Positions 50,399 through 59,122 of a stretch of 64,000 nt of DNA are shown here, one piece after another (positions within the stretch are counted from its first letter, which is position 1; the number at the start of each line of letters is the position of its first letter). Under the pieces are notes generated by a model. That model was not told the origin of the DNA. It did no database searches and worked only from the letters and a program-made list of their open reading frames with translations. The DNA comes from BPGX01 sp035405785 (GTDB lineage: Bacteria; Bacteroidota; Bacteroidia; B-17B0; Aurantibacillaceae). The position numbers and the translations under genes are program-made. The stretch lies in NCBI GenBank assembly GCA_035405785.1, contig DAONJS010000002.1, positions 124,001 to 188,000 on the forward strand, read 5' to 3'.

Positions 50399-50917
50399 TT
50401 ATCCGTTAAAAACTTTATCTAATTTAATACCTCTTTGTTGAGCCACTGTATATGGATCTCTTAATTTCATTAAAGCATCTAATGTAGCTTTTACAACATT
50501 ATGATGATTAGATGATCCTTTGCATTTTGCTAACACATCTTTTACGCCCACACTTTCAAGTACTGCACGCATAGCACCACCTGCAATAACTCCTGTACCG
50601 GGTGCAGCAGGTTTAAGATATACTTTAGATGCTCCAAATTTTCCTTCTTGTTCATGAGGAATAGTACCTTTAAGAATTGCTACTTTCACAAGATTCTTTT
50701 TAGCATCTTCTATTGCTTTTTGAATGGCTTCAGATACTTCATTGGCTTTACCAAGACCAACTCCAACAATTCCATTTTCATTTCCTACTACTACTAAAGC
50801 GGCAAAACTGAAGTGTCTTCCACCTTTAGTAACTTTTGTAACACGATTTACTTTAACTAATCTATCTTTTAGTTCTAAATCTGTTGATTTTACTTTTTTT
50901 ACATTTATATTTGGCAT
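50399..50917 (-). CDS. rpsE: Small-subunit ribosomal protein S5
   Basis: The 172-residue protein has a double-stranded RNA-binding-like N-terminal domain (LVKVNRVTKVTKGGRHFSFA, VVGNENGIVGVGLGKANEV). The C-terminal domain follows with APGTGVIAGGAMRAVLESVG. The loop residues linked to spectinomycin binding (TKGGR) look wild type. A possible internal promoter lies upstream (50948-50979). Confidence 0.97.
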   Translation of the reverse strand: MPNINVKKVKSTDLELKDRLVKVNRVTKVTKGGRHFSFAALVVVGNENGIVGVGLGKANEVSEAIQKAIEDAKKNLVKVAILKGTIPHEQEGKFGASKVYLKPAAPGTGVIAGGAMRAVLESVGVKDVLAKCKGSSNHHNVVKATLDALMKLRDPYTVAQQRGIKLDKVFNG

Positions 50918-50947
50918 ATTTGCTAAGTTTTAATTTTTTTGGGGTTG

Positions 50948-50979
50948 CAAAGGTAATAAATAATTTTTTAAAATTTCAA
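50948..50979 (-). promoter_or_regulatory. Internal promoter candidate upstream of rpsE
   Basis: Minus strand: TTG (50977-50979, inside the end of rplR), a 21-nt spacer, TACCTTTG (50948-50955), then 30 bp to the rpsE ATG. Geometry is identical to the tRNA promoters. Confidence 0.55.
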
Positions 50980-51327
50980 TCCTGCTTCTCTTGCGGCTTC
51001 AGCAAGGGCTTTTACTCTACCATGATATAGGTAACCATTTCTGTCAAATACAACTGCTGAAATACCTTTTTGTTGTGCTTTTTCGGCAATTAATTTACCT
51101 ACAGCAATAGATTTTTCAGTTTTGGTACCTTTGAAATTTTTTAGTGCTTTTTCAGCAGAAGAAGCCGCTACTAATGTTTTTCCAGACAAATCATCAATAA
51201 TTTGAGCATAAACTTCTTTGTTACTTCTGTAAATACACAAGCGTGGTCTTTCTGGAGTTCCTTTTATTTTTTTTCTTATTCTGAATTTTATTCTTTGTCT
51301 TCTTTCTTCTCTTGATAGTGTAGCCAT
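50968..51327 (-). CDS. rplR: Large-subunit ribosomal protein L18
   Basis: The 119-residue protein binds 5S rRNA. The basic N-terminus RRQRIKFRIRKKIKGTPERP is followed by LCIYRSNKEVYAQIIDD and ends in VKALAEAAREAGLKF. It lies in the L6-L18-S5 order. Its 3' end carries the -33 box of a candidate internal promoter. Confidence 0.97.
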   Translation of the reverse strand: MATLSREERRQRIKFRIRKKIKGTPERPRLCIYRSNKEVYAQIIDDLSGKTLVAASSAEKALKNFKGTKTEKSIAVGKLIAEKAQQKGISAVVFDRNGYLYHGRVKALAEAAREAGLKF

Positions 51328-51362
51328 AAATTCTTTGTTTTTTATAGATTATGATTTATGAA

Positions 51363-51917
51363 TTATTTTTTAGAAGCAGATTTTCCAGCTTTTCTTCTTA
51401 ATACTTCACCTTCAAATTTAATACCTTTACCTTTGTATGGTTCTGGTTTTCTGAGTGAGCGAATTTTCGCTGCCACTAAACCTAAAAGCTCTTTATCTGT
51501 GCTTTCTAAATATATTTTAGGATTTTCTCCCTTTTCTTGTTTAGTTGTAACTTTTATTTCAGCAGGAACTTCAAAATAAATGTGATGAGAATATCCAAGT
51601 GCAAGGTCTAAAAGTTGCCCTTTATTAGATGCTCTATAACCTACACCTACTAATTCCTGAACTACTCTGAAACCTTCAGAAACACCTTTTACCATATTGG
51701 CAATAATGGCTCTGGTTGTACCATGAAGTGCTTTATGTCTTTTTTGTTCTGTAGGTCTTTCCACAACAATTTCATTATTGTTGATAGTTACCTTCATATC
51801 TGGGTGCAAAGCTCTTTGTAAAGTACCCAATTTACCTTTTACAGTAATGATATTTTTATCTAATTTTACTTCTACACCTTGTGGAATTGGTATTGGTTTT
51901 TTTCCGACTCTTGACAT
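51363..51917 (-). CDS. rplF: Large-subunit ribosomal protein L6
   Basis: The 184-residue protein has two L6 repeats: MSRVGKKPIPIPQGV near the start and the C-terminal signature RKPEPYKGKGIKFEGEVLRR. It binds 23S rRNA domain VI near the sarcin-ricin loop. It follows rpsH by 25 bp. Confidence 0.97.
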   Translation of the reverse strand: MSRVGKKPIPIPQGVEVKLDKNIITVKGKLGTLQRALHPDMKVTINNNEIVVERPTEQKRHKALHGTTRAIIANMVKGVSEGFRVVQELVGVGYRASNKGQLLDLALGYSHHIYFEVPAEIKVTTKQEKGENPKIYLESTDKELLGLVAAKIRSLRKPEPYKGKGIKFEGEVLRRKAGKSASKK

Positions 51918-51942
51918 ATTTTTTATTTTTTAATTTAATTTT

Positions 51943-52362
51943 TTAATAAACATAGCAAAGTATTTCACCGCCAATATTTAATCTTCTGGCATCTTTATCA
52001 GTCATAATGCCTTTTGAAGTTGAAACAATAGCGATTCCCAAACCACTCATTACACGAGGTAAGTTTGTTGATTTTGAATATTTTCTTAAACCAGGGGTAG
52101 AGATTCTTCTTAACCCTCTAATAGCTGGTACTTTAGTTACTGGATGATATTTCAAAGCAATTTTAATAATTCCTTGCTTATTTTCAGTTTCTTCAAATTT
52201 ATAATTCAAAATATATCCTTGTTCAAAAAGGATTTTAGTAATTTGTTTTTTTAAGTTAGAAGCAGGAATTTCTACTAATCTATGTCCTGCTGCTACTGCG
52301 TTTCTTACTCTTGTTAGATAATCTGCAATTGGATCGTTTGTATTTTTAATTTTTACTTTCAT
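51943..52362 (-). CDS. rpsH: Small-subunit ribosomal protein S8
   Basis: The 139-residue protein begins with DPIADYLTRVRNA after a short leader. The C-terminal segment PRVMSGLGIAIVSTSKGIM is followed by GGEILCYVY. S8 binds the 16S central domain and represses the spc operon in E. coli; no obvious leader mimic was found near rplE here. Confidence 0.96.
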   Translation of the reverse strand: MKVKIKNTNDPIADYLTRVRNAVAAGHRLVEIPASNLKKQITKILFEQGYILNYKFEETENKQGIIKIALKYHPVTKVPAIRGLRRISTPGLRKYSKSTNLPRVMSGLGIAIVSTSKGIMTDKDARRLNIGGEILCYVY

Positions 52363-52383
52363 ATTTTATTATTTTATAAATTT

Positions 52384-52653
52384 TTACCAACTTGCTTTTT
52401 TAACTCCTGGAATTAACCCAAAAGAAGCCATTTCGCGTAATACATTTCTGCAAATTCCGAATTCTCTGATATAACCACGAGGTCTTCCCGTAAGTTTGCA
52501 TCTGTTTCTTTGACGAACAGGAGACGCATTTCTTGGAATAAGTTGAATAGCCATATAATCGCCTTTTGCGAGTAATTCTTCTCTTTTTTTAGCGTATTTT
52601 TGGGCTAATTTTTTTCTCTTTACTTCTCTTGCTTTTACTGATTCTTTTGCCAT
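52384..52653 (-). CDS. rpsN: Small-subunit ribosomal protein S14 (zinc-free form)
   Basis: The 89-residue long form resembles E. coli S14: AKESVKAREVKRKKL at the start, RNRCKLTGRPRGYIREFGIC in the middle and GLIPGVKKASW at the end. It lacks the paired CxxC zinc motifs of the short form. It lies between rplE and rpsH. Confidence 0.97.
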   Translation of the reverse strand: MAKESVKAREVKRKKLAQKYAKKREELLAKGDYMAIQLIPRNASPVRQRNRCKLTGRPRGYIREFGICRNVLREMASFGLIPGVKKASW

Positions 52654-52675
52654 AGGAATTATTATTTTTATTAAA

Positions 52676-53239
52676 TTAATTTTTTTTGAATGGCATACCG
52701 AATTCTTTTAATAATTCGTATGCTTCTTTATCTGTTTTTGCGGTAGTAACAAAGTTTATATCCATACCCATAATTTTATTGACTTTATCAATGTCAATTT
52801 CGGGAAAAATAATTTGCTCAGAAATACCTAAGTTATAATTTCCTTTACCATCAAATGATTTTGGATTAACACCTTTGAAGTCGCGAATACGGGGTAATGC
52901 AGCAGCAATAAGACGGTCTAAAAACTCATACATTTTATCTCCGCGTAGTGTTACTTTTGTTCCAATAGCAACACCTTTTCTTAACTTGAAGTTTGAAATA
53001 TCTTTTTTAGATGTTGTTGGAATTGGTTTTTGTCCAGTAATAGTAGAAAGTTCTTTAATTGAAGATTCAATTAATTTCTTATCTGCTACTGCTTCTCCAA
53101 CACCTTGATTGATTACAATTTTAACAAGGCGAGGTACTTGAAAAGGATTTTTATACTGAAATTTTTCTTGTAAGTTTTTAATAATTTCAGTTTGATATTT
53201 AGTTTTTAATCTTGGTTGATATTTTGCTGAAGCGTTCAT
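52676..53239 (-). CDS. rplE: Large-subunit ribosomal protein L5
   Basis: The 187-residue protein has VPRLVKIVINQGVGEA, the RKGVAIGTKVTLRGDKMYEF segment and the C-terminal FGMPFKKN. It binds 5S rRNA and contacts P-site tRNA. It lies 9 bp after rplX. Confidence 0.97.
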   Translation of the reverse strand: MNASAKYQPRLKTKYQTEIIKNLQEKFQYKNPFQVPRLVKIVINQGVGEAVADKKLIESSIKELSTITGQKPIPTTSKKDISNFKLRKGVAIGTKVTLRGDKMYEFLDRLIAAALPRIRDFKGVNPKSFDGKGNYNLGISEQIIFPEIDIDKVNKIMGMDINFVTTAKTDKEAYELLKEFGMPFKKN

Positions 53240-53247
53240 AGTTGTAA

Positions 53248-53583
53248 TTATTTAATCGTTTCATTAGTTTTTTTTGCGTATCTTTCTATTTTTTGAGTTT
53301 CTGAGTTTAATCTTCTTCCAATTCTTGATGGCTTACCATCAACGATAATCATAAGGTTAGAAATATGAATAGGTGCTTCTTTTTCTACAATACCACCTTG
53401 TGGATTTTTGGCATTAGGTTTTTCGTGTTTTTTCACGATATTAGCACCTTCTACTATTGCTCTTTGTTTTTTAGTGTCAATAAAAATAATTTTACCTTCT
53501 TTACCTTTTGAGCTTCCACGCATTACGCGAACAAAGTCGCCAACTTTTAGTTTTAATTTTATTCTTTTATTTTTAGTTGTCAT
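53248..53583 (-). CDS. rplX: Large-subunit ribosomal protein L24
   Basis: The 111-residue protein has a KOW motif: KVGDFVRVMRGSSKGKEGKI. The central segment reads GANIVKKHEKPNAKNPQGGI. It is an early assembly protein at the tunnel exit. It lies between rplN and rplE. Confidence 0.97.
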   Translation of the reverse strand: MTTKNKRIKLKLKVGDFVRVMRGSSKGKEGKIIFIDTKKQRAIVEGANIVKKHEKPNAKNPQGGIVEKEAPIHISNLMIIVDGKPSRIGRRLNSETQKIERYAKKTNETIK

Positions 53584-53605
53584 AATCTAAATTTTTTATT
53601 ATAGT

Positions 53606-53974
53606 TTATAGAACTTCTGGTGCAAGAGAAATAATTTTCATATATTGTTTATCTCTTAATTCTCTTGCCACTGGGCCAAAAATACGGGTTCCTCTTAATT
53701 CATCTGCATTATTGAGTAATACTACGGCATTATCATCAAAACGGATGTATGAGCCATCATTTCTGCGAACTTCTTTTTTAGTACGAACAATAACTGCTTT
53801 TGATACGGTTCCTTTTTTTACATTTCCATCTGGAATAGCATCTTTCACAGTTACTACTACTTTATCTCCAATAGTGGCATATCTTTTGCGTGTTCCTCCC
53901 AAAATTCTGATTATCAGAACTTCTCTTGCACCGCTATTATCTGCTACTTTTAATCGTGATTCATTTTGTACCAT
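53606..53974 (-). CDS. rplN: Large-subunit ribosomal protein L14
   Basis: The 122-residue protein has VQNESRLKVADNSGAREVLI, the GSYIRFDDNAVVLLN strand region and the C-terminal RGTRIFGPVARELRDKQYMK. Length and order are canonical. Confidence 0.97.
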   Translation of the reverse strand: MVQNESRLKVADNSGAREVLIIRILGGTRKRYATIGDKVVVTVKDAIPDGNVKKGTVSKAVIVRTKKEVRRNDGSYIRFDDNAVVLLNNADELRGTRIFGPVARELRDKQYMKIISLAPEVL

Positions 53975-53994
53975 AGATTTAATTTTTTATATTA

Positions 53995-54252
53995 TTATTT
54001 TGCTTTTTCAATGATTTCAACTAATCTCCATCTTTTTAATTTACTGAGAGGTCTTGTTTCCATTATCTTTACAGTATCACCAATTCCACACTGTTTTTTT
54101 TCATCGTGAGCATAAAATTTAGTAGTTTTATTTACGAATTTTCCGTAAATTGGATGTTTTACTTTTCGTGTAATGGAAACAACAATAGTTTTATCCATTT
54201 TATTACTGGTTACCACACCTATTCTTGTTTTTCTTGCTTTTCTGGTTTCCAT
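53995..54252 (-). CDS. rpsQ: Small-subunit ribosomal protein S17
   Basis: The 85-residue OB-fold protein has KTRIGVVTSNKMDKTIVV and the conserved GDTVKIMETRPLSKLKRWRL. It binds the 16S 5' domain. It lies between rpmC and rplN. Confidence 0.97.
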   Translation of the reverse strand: METRKARKTRIGVVTSNKMDKTIVVSITRKVKHPIYGKFVNKTTKFYAHDEKKQCGIGDTVKIMETRPLSKLKRWRLVEIIEKAK

Positions 54253-54266
54253 ATTGAGAAAATTAT

Positions 54267-54470
54267 TTATTTATTGATTGATTTTGATTTTCTTTTATTT
54301 AATTCTGTTAATAAACGTGCTATGGTCTTTCTTGAATTTCTAATTTCCATTGGGTTTTCAATTGGTGAAACTGCATGTTGAAGTTTTAATTTTATTAATT
54401 TGTTTTTTTCTACTTCAATTTTTTCTGATAATTCCTGATCTGATAATAAAATAATGTCTTTTTGTTTCAT
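54267..54470 (-). CDS. rpmC: Large-subunit ribosomal protein L29
   Basis: A 67-residue two-helix protein with LSDQELSEKIEVEKNKLIKL and NPMEIRNSRKTIARLLTELN. It sits at the exit tunnel, near the signal recognition particle site. It lies 14 bp after rplP. Confidence 0.95.
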   Translation of the reverse strand: MKQKDIILLSDQELSEKIEVEKNKLIKLKLQHAVSPIENPMEIRNSRKTIARLLTELNKRKSKSINK

Positions 54471-54483
54471 AAATTCTTATTTT

Positions 54484-54906
54484 TTAGTTTGTATAATCGT
54501 GTCTTACTACAAATTTCACAACAACAGGTAGTTTTTGTGCAGCTAATCTTAATGCTTCTTTTGCTGTTTCTAATGGAACTCCATCAGCTTCAAATAATAT
54601 TCTACCTGGTTCAACAGGAGTAGCCCAAAATTCTAAACTTCCTTTTCCTTTTCCCATACGCACTTCCGCAGGTTTTTTGGTAATTGGTCTGTCTGGAAAA
54701 ATTCTAATCCAAACTTGTCCTTCTCTTTTCATAAAGCGAGTGATGGCAATACGAGCCGCTTCAATTTGACGAGAAGTAATTCTTCCGGATGTTACTGCTT
54801 TGATGGCAAAAGAGCCAAAAGCAATCTGATCGCCTCTTTTAGCGTATTTTCTACGGGGTAGCACTTTTTGTGCTTTTCTCCATTTGGGTTTTTTAGGTTC
54901 TAACAT
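54484..54906 (-). CDS. rplP: Large-subunit ribosomal protein L16
   Basis: The 140-residue protein has the basic N-terminus PKKPKWRKAQKVLPRRKYAK-like start (here EPKKPKWRKAQ), then GRITSRQIEAARIAITR and the AEVRMGKGKGSLEFWATPV signature. It helps position A-site tRNA. Confidence 0.97.
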   Translation of the reverse strand: MLEPKKPKWRKAQKVLPRRKYAKRGDQIAFGSFAIKAVTSGRITSRQIEAARIAITRFMKREGQVWIRIFPDRPITKKPAEVRMGKGKGSLEFWATPVEPGRILFEADGVPLETAKEALRLAAQKLPVVVKFVVRHDYTN

Positions 54907-54941
54907 AGGTCAAAATTTTTTGTTTTTTATGTTTATTTTAA

Positions 54942-55661
54942 TTATTCAGTTCTTCTTTTTCTAAATGGTCTTTTTTCTTGTGTATTACTTCTGTTTGACG
55001 ATTTCTTCTCACCATCAAGTTTGGCATAAGCATTTTTTCCAAAAATTTCTCCTCTGCAAATCCAAACTTTAATGCCGATACGACCATAAGTTGTATGAGC
55101 TTCAGCAACAGCATAATCAATATCTGCTCTGAATGTATGTAATGGAATTCTTCCTTCTTTTAATTCTTCGCTTCTAGCCATTTCTGCACCACCTAATCTT
55201 CCAGAAATACGAATTTTAATGCCTTCTGCACCTGCTCTCATAGTAGATGCAATGGCTTGTTTTGCAGCTCTTTTATATGCAATTCTGCCTTCTATTTGTT
55301 TTGCAATGGCATCTGCTGTTAATCTTGCATCTAATTCAGGTCTTTGAATATCTATGATATTAACTTGTACATCTTTTTTAGTTAATTTTTTCAATTCTTC
55401 TTTCAAAGTATCTACTTCTTTTCCACCTTTACCAATAATCATTCCTGGTTTTGCTGTATGGATATTTACAGTTAATAATTTATGAGCTCTTTCAATTACT
55501 ACTTTAGAAATAGCACTTTTTGGAAGACGATCTTTAAGATATTTTCTAATCATATCATCTTCTACAAGTTTGTCAGGAAAATTATTTCCTCCAAACCAGT
55601 TAGATTCCCATCCTCTGATAATTCCTACTCTTAAAACTATTGGATTTGATTTTTGACCCAT
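54942..55661 (-). CDS. rpsC: Small-subunit ribosomal protein S3
   Basis: The 239-residue protein has the N-terminal GQKSNPIVLRVGIIRGWESN, then a KH domain with the GMIIGKGGKEVD loop. The S3 C-terminal domain follows with GIKIRISGRLGGAEMARSE. A basic C-terminal tail ends it. It binds mRNA at the entry site. It is 2 bp from rplV. Confidence 0.97.
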   Translation of the reverse strand: MGQKSNPIVLRVGIIRGWESNWFGGNNFPDKLVEDDMIRKYLKDRLPKSAISKVVIERAHKLLTVNIHTAKPGMIIGKGGKEVDTLKEELKKLTKKDVQVNIIDIQRPELDARLTADAIAKQIEGRIAYKRAAKQAIASTMRAGAEGIKIRISGRLGGAEMARSEELKEGRIPLHTFRADIDYAVAEAHTTYGRIGIKVWICRGEIFGKNAYAKLDGEKKSSNRSNTQEKRPFRKRRTE

Positions 55662-55662
55662 A

Positions 55663-56055
55663 TTATTTATTTTTTATATCTAAAATTAATGTAACATGAT
55701 TTGATCTTTTTCTGATTCTATAAGCTCTTCCTTGAGGAGCAGAACGAAGACGCTTTAATTGAAATCCTCCATCAACTTTAACTGTCTTCACATAAAGATT
55801 TTCATTTGCTGGTTGTCCAGTTTTTTGCTCATAATTATTGATAGCGGATTTAAGCAATTTTTCTAAGCGACCAGCCGCTTCTCTGGTATTATACTTTAAT
55901 ACGTTAAGTGCTTTATCTACGGCAAGTCCGCGAATTAATGCGGCTACCTGATTCATTTTTCTTGGAGATGTTGGGCAATCTCTAAGAATGGCATAATAAG
56001 TATTTGCCCTTTTTTCTTTTAATTTTTCTGCGTATTCGTGTTTTCTTTTTCCCAT
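55663..56055 (-). CDS. rplV: Large-subunit ribosomal protein L22
   Basis: The 130-residue protein has the YAILRDCPTSPRKMNQVAAL core and the C-terminal beta-hairpin region LKRLRSAPQGRAYRIRKRSN that lines the exit tunnel. The tunnel-loop residues show no evident macrolide-resistance deletion. Confidence 0.96.
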   Translation of the reverse strand: MGKRKHEYAEKLKEKRANTYYAILRDCPTSPRKMNQVAALIRGLAVDKALNVLKYNTREAAGRLEKLLKSAINNYEQKTGQPANENLYVKTVKVDGGFQLKRLRSAPQGRAYRIRKRSNHVTLILDIKNK

Positions 56056-56071
56056 GATTTAAAATTTTAGA

Positions 56072-56341
56072 TTATTTTTTATTATGACCGGCATGTCCTT
56101 TGAAAGTTCTTGTAGGAGCAAATTCTCCTAATTTATGTCCAACCATATTTTCAGTAACATAAACAGGAATAAATTTATTTCCATTATGAACGGCAAAAGT
56201 ATGTCCTACAAATTCTGGTGGAATTGTTGAGCGTCTAGCCCATGTTTTAATAACAGTTTTTTTTCCTGATTCGTTCATTTTTTGAACTTTTAACCAGAGT
56301 TTGTAATCAATAAATGGTCCTTTTTTGAGTGATCTTGCCAT
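56072..56341 (-). CDS. rpsS: Small-subunit ribosomal protein S19
   Basis: The 89-residue protein starts ARSLKKGPFIDYKLWLKVQ and has the conserved TWARRSTIPPEFVGHTFAVH and KLGEFAPTRTFKGHAG. It contacts S13 in the head of the 30S subunit. Confidence 0.97.
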   Translation of the reverse strand: MARSLKKGPFIDYKLWLKVQKMNESGKKTVIKTWARRSTIPPEFVGHTFAVHNGNKFIPVYVTENMVGHKLGEFAPTRTFKGHAGHNKK

Positions 56342-56359
56342 ATGATAAAGTATTTAATA

Positions 56360-57202
56360 TTATTTTTTATGTCCGTAACCTGGACTTCTTCTTTCAAGAA
56401 TAAGTTTATTAGATTTTTTCTTAGGTGAGCGTGTTTTTTTGCCGATGGCTATTAAACCTTTTCTAGATCTTGGGTGACCACCAGATGCTCTACCTTCACC
56501 ACCTCCCATTGGATGATCAACAGGGTTCATGGCAACACCTCTTGTTCTTGGTCTGATACCTAACCATCTCTTTCTTCCAGCTTTTCCATGAACTTCAAGA
56601 TTATGATCAGGGTTAGAAACAGCACCAATCGTTGCTTTACAATTTACAAGAATTTTTCTTGTTTCGCCAGATGGCATACGAAGCACAGCATACTTTCCTT
56701 CACGAGCAGCTAACTGAGCATAAGCCCCTGCACTTCTTGCTAATTGTGCTCCTTTACCTGGCTGTAATTCAATATTGTGTATAAAAGTTCCTAAAGGGAT
56801 ATGAGTAAGTGGTAAAGCATTTCCAATTTCCGGAGCGGCATTTTTTCCTGACATAATTTGCTGTCCAACTTTTAGTCCTTGAGGGGCTATAATATATCTT
56901 TTTTCTCCATCTTTGTATACTACTAATGCAATGCGTGCAGTTCTGTTAGGATCATATTCAATAGTTTTTACAGTAGCAGGAATTCCGTCTTTATCTCTTT
57001 TGAAGTCAATAATACGATACATTCTTTTATGCCCACCACCGATATAACGCATGGTCATTTTTCCAACATTATTTCTACCTCCAGTTGATTTTTTTGGTAC
57101 AAGTAAAGATTTTTCAGGTTTATCAGTAGTAATATCTGAAAAATCAGATATTGTTTTGTATCTTAGTGTTGGAGTAATTGGTCTAAATTTTTTCAATCCC
57201 AT
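56360..57202 (-). CDS. rplB: Large-subunit ribosomal protein L2
   Basis: The 280-residue protein is the usual size. It has KMTMRYIGGGHKRMYRIIDF, the central LARSAGAYAQLAAREGKYA and the C-terminal GVAMNPVDHPMGGGEGRASG, whose histidine lies near the peptidyl-transferase centre. It lies between rplW and rpsS. Confidence 0.97.
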   Translation of the reverse strand: MGLKKFRPITPTLRYKTISDFSDITTDKPEKSLLVPKKSTGGRNNVGKMTMRYIGGGHKRMYRIIDFKRDKDGIPATVKTIEYDPNRTARIALVVYKDGEKRYIIAPQGLKVGQQIMSGKNAAPEIGNALPLTHIPLGTFIHNIELQPGKGAQLARSAGAYAQLAAREGKYAVLRMPSGETRKILVNCKATIGAVSNPDHNLEVHGKAGRKRWLGIRPRTRGVAMNPVDHPMGGGEGRASGGHPRSRKGLIAIGKKTRSPKKKSNKLILERRSPGYGHKK

Positions 57203-57222
57203 AAGTTTAAGTTTTAATAATT

Positions 57223-57525
57223 TTAGATATTAGCGTAAATATCAATGTTATATCCATCTTTTAGAGTTACAATTGCTTTTTTGTAGCGATTTACTCTACC
57301 AACTGCAAGCCCTTTTGTAGTATTTCTCATTTTTACTTTACCAATATATTGTTGCGTATTGACTCTGTCAACTTTTACATCATATAATTTTTCAATAGCA
57401 TTTTTAATTTGATATTTGTTGGCTTTTTTATCTACAACAAAAGCATACTGTCCTAATTTATCTGCAGATTGCAGATATTTTTCAGTGATAATGGGCTTAA
57501 TAATTATTTCAGTAGAAATTTTCAT
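57223..57525 (-). CDS. rplW: Large-subunit ribosomal protein L23
   Basis: The 100-residue protein has IIIKPIITEKYLQ near the start, then AFVVDKKANKYQIKNAIEKL and VGRVNRYKKAIVTLKDGYNI. It forms the tunnel-exit docking site for trigger factor and SRP. Confidence 0.96.
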   Translation of the reverse strand: MKISTEIIIKPIITEKYLQSADKLGQYAFVVDKKANKYQIKNAIEKLYDVKVDRVNTQQYIGKVKMRNTTKGLAVGRVNRYKKAIVTLKDGYNIDIYANI

Positions 57526-57530
57526 ATTTA

Positions 57531-58163
57531 TTATTTTTTAAGTAAAGTTGATTCAATGATTGGTAAAGCGTCTTCTGTGATAATTATATTATCTGCATTT
57601 AATATATCATAAGTATTGACATCGGTAGCAGGTATCACTTTAGTTTTTTCAATATTTCTTGCTGACAAATAAATTGAATTGTTTGGTGCAGATATAATAA
57701 ATAAAGATTTTTTATTTAATAAATTGAAATTTGATAGTAAACTTACAAATTGTTTTGTTTTAGGTTGTTCAAAATTAAAATTTTCAACAACTGTAATAGA
57801 GTTATTTTTTGCTTTGTAAGATAGAGCAGAAATTCTGGCAATATCTTTAACCTTTTTATTAATAGCCATGCTGTAATCTCTTGGTTTTGGACCAAATACG
57901 GTACCACCACCTACAAAGATTGGTGCATTCATAGAACCATGTCTTGCATTACCAGTACCTTTTTGACGATACAATTTCTTTTTAGTTCTATTTACTTCAC
58001 TTCTTTCTTTAGTTTTATGGGTACCTTGACGCTTATTAGCAAGGATAGATTTTACATCTAAATATATACAATGATCATTTGGCTCTGCTAAATAGATATT
58101 GTCTGATAGTTCAACTGTTCTACCAGTTGATTTGCCGTTGATATTAAATACTTCTGCTTTCAT
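57531..58163 (-). CDS. rplD: Large-subunit ribosomal protein L4
   Basis: The 210-residue protein has the extended tunnel loop RQGTHKTKERSEVNRTKKKL and RQKGTGNARHGSMNAPIFVG, followed by GPKPRDYSMAINKKVK and a C-terminal globular half. L4 represses the S10 operon in E. coli; whether this holds here is unknown. Confidence 0.97.
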   Translation of the reverse strand: MKAEVFNINGKSTGRTVELSDNIYLAEPNDHCIYLDVKSILANKRQGTHKTKERSEVNRTKKKLYRQKGTGNARHGSMNAPIFVGGGTVFGPKPRDYSMAINKKVKDIARISALSYKAKNNSITVVENFNFEQPKTKQFVSLLSNFNLLNKKSLFIISAPNNSIYLSARNIEKTKVIPATDVNTYDILNADNIIITEDALPIIESTLLKK

Positions 58164-58174
58164 ACCTGAAATTA

Positions 58175-58789
58175 TTATTTTTTAATTAATACATAAGAAT
58201 TTTTTCCACCCGGTACATTACCTTTTATTAAAATGATGTTTTTTTCGGGCATAATTTTCACTACTTCAAGATTTTGAATAGTTCTTTTAGCATTCCCCAT
58301 TCTTCCAGCCATTCTTAAACCTCTTAATACTCTTGAAGGATCAGAAGATGCACCAACAGAACCTGGTGCTCTCTCTCTATCATGCTGCCCATGAGATCTT
58401 GCTCCAACGCCACCAAAACCATGTCTTTTTACAACCCCTTGAAATCCTTTACCTTTTGTAGTTCCTACAACATCAACTAATTCTCCTTCAGAAAAAATAG
58501 TTACATCAATGATGTCGCCAAGATTTTTTGGCTCATCAAATTTGAATTCAGCAATTTTTCTTTTTGGAGTAGTTCCCGCTTTTTCAAAATGTTTTAATAA
58601 TGGTTTGGGTGTGTGTTTTTCTTTTTTATCATCAAAAGCAAGTTGTAATGCTGAATAACCATCTTTATCTGGTGTTTTCACTTGTGTTACAACACAAGGA
58701 CCTGCTTGAATAATGGTACAGGCAACATATTTGCCATCTTTATCAAAGAAACTAGTTGTTCCTAATTTTTTTCCTATAATTCCTGACAT
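58175..58789 (-). CDS. rplC: Large-subunit ribosomal protein L3
   Basis: The 204-residue protein starts SGIIGKKLGTTSFFDKDG. It has the FQGVVKRHGFGGVGARSHGQ loop that approaches the peptidyl-transferase centre and GSVGASSDPSRVLRGLRMAG. Typical length and position. Confidence 0.97.
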   Translation of the reverse strand: MSGIIGKKLGTTSFFDKDGKYVACTIIQAGPCVVTQVKTPDKDGYSALQLAFDDKKEKHTPKPLLKHFEKAGTTPKRKIAEFKFDEPKNLGDIIDVTIFSEGELVDVVGTTKGKGFQGVVKRHGFGGVGARSHGQHDRERAPGSVGASSDPSRVLRGLRMAGRMGNAKRTIQNLEVVKIMPEKNIILIKGNVPGGKNSYVLIKK

Positions 58790-58800
58790 AATCTTAATTT

Positions 58801-59112
58801 TTAAACTTTAATATCTACTTCTACCCCGCTTGGTAGTTCTAATTTCATCAAAGCATCTACTGTTTTTGAAATAGATGATGATGAATATATATCAATTAAT
58901 CTTTTGTATGTGCTGTATTCGAATTGATCTCTGGATTTTTTATTTACATGAGGAGAACGAAGTACAGTAAAAATTTTCTTTTGAGTAGGTAATGGAATAG
59001 GACCACTTACTACAGCGCCAGTTGCTTTTACAGCTTTTACTATTTTCTCTGCTGATTTATCAATCAGATTGTGATCGTATGATTTTAATTTTATTCTAAT
59101 TTTTTGGCTCAT
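58801..59112 (-). CDS. rpsJ: Small-subunit ribosomal protein S10 (NusE)
   Basis: From the ATG at 59112 the protein is 103 residues, the normal S10 size. It starts MSQKIRIKLKSYDHNLIDKS and has PIPLPTQKKIFTVLRSPHVN. S10 is also a transcription-antitermination partner of NusB and NusG. A longer frame starts at 59157 inside fusA and would add 15 residues not found in S10, so it was rejected. It lies 10 bp after fusA; no tuf gene intervenes. Confidence 0.96.
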   Translation of the reverse strand: MSQKIRIKLKSYDHNLIDKSAEKIVKAVKATGAVVSGPIPLPTQKKIFTVLRSPHVNKKSRDQFEYSTYKRLIDIYSSSSISKTVDALMKLELPSGVEVDIKV

Positions 59113-59122
59113 AGTTATAGTT

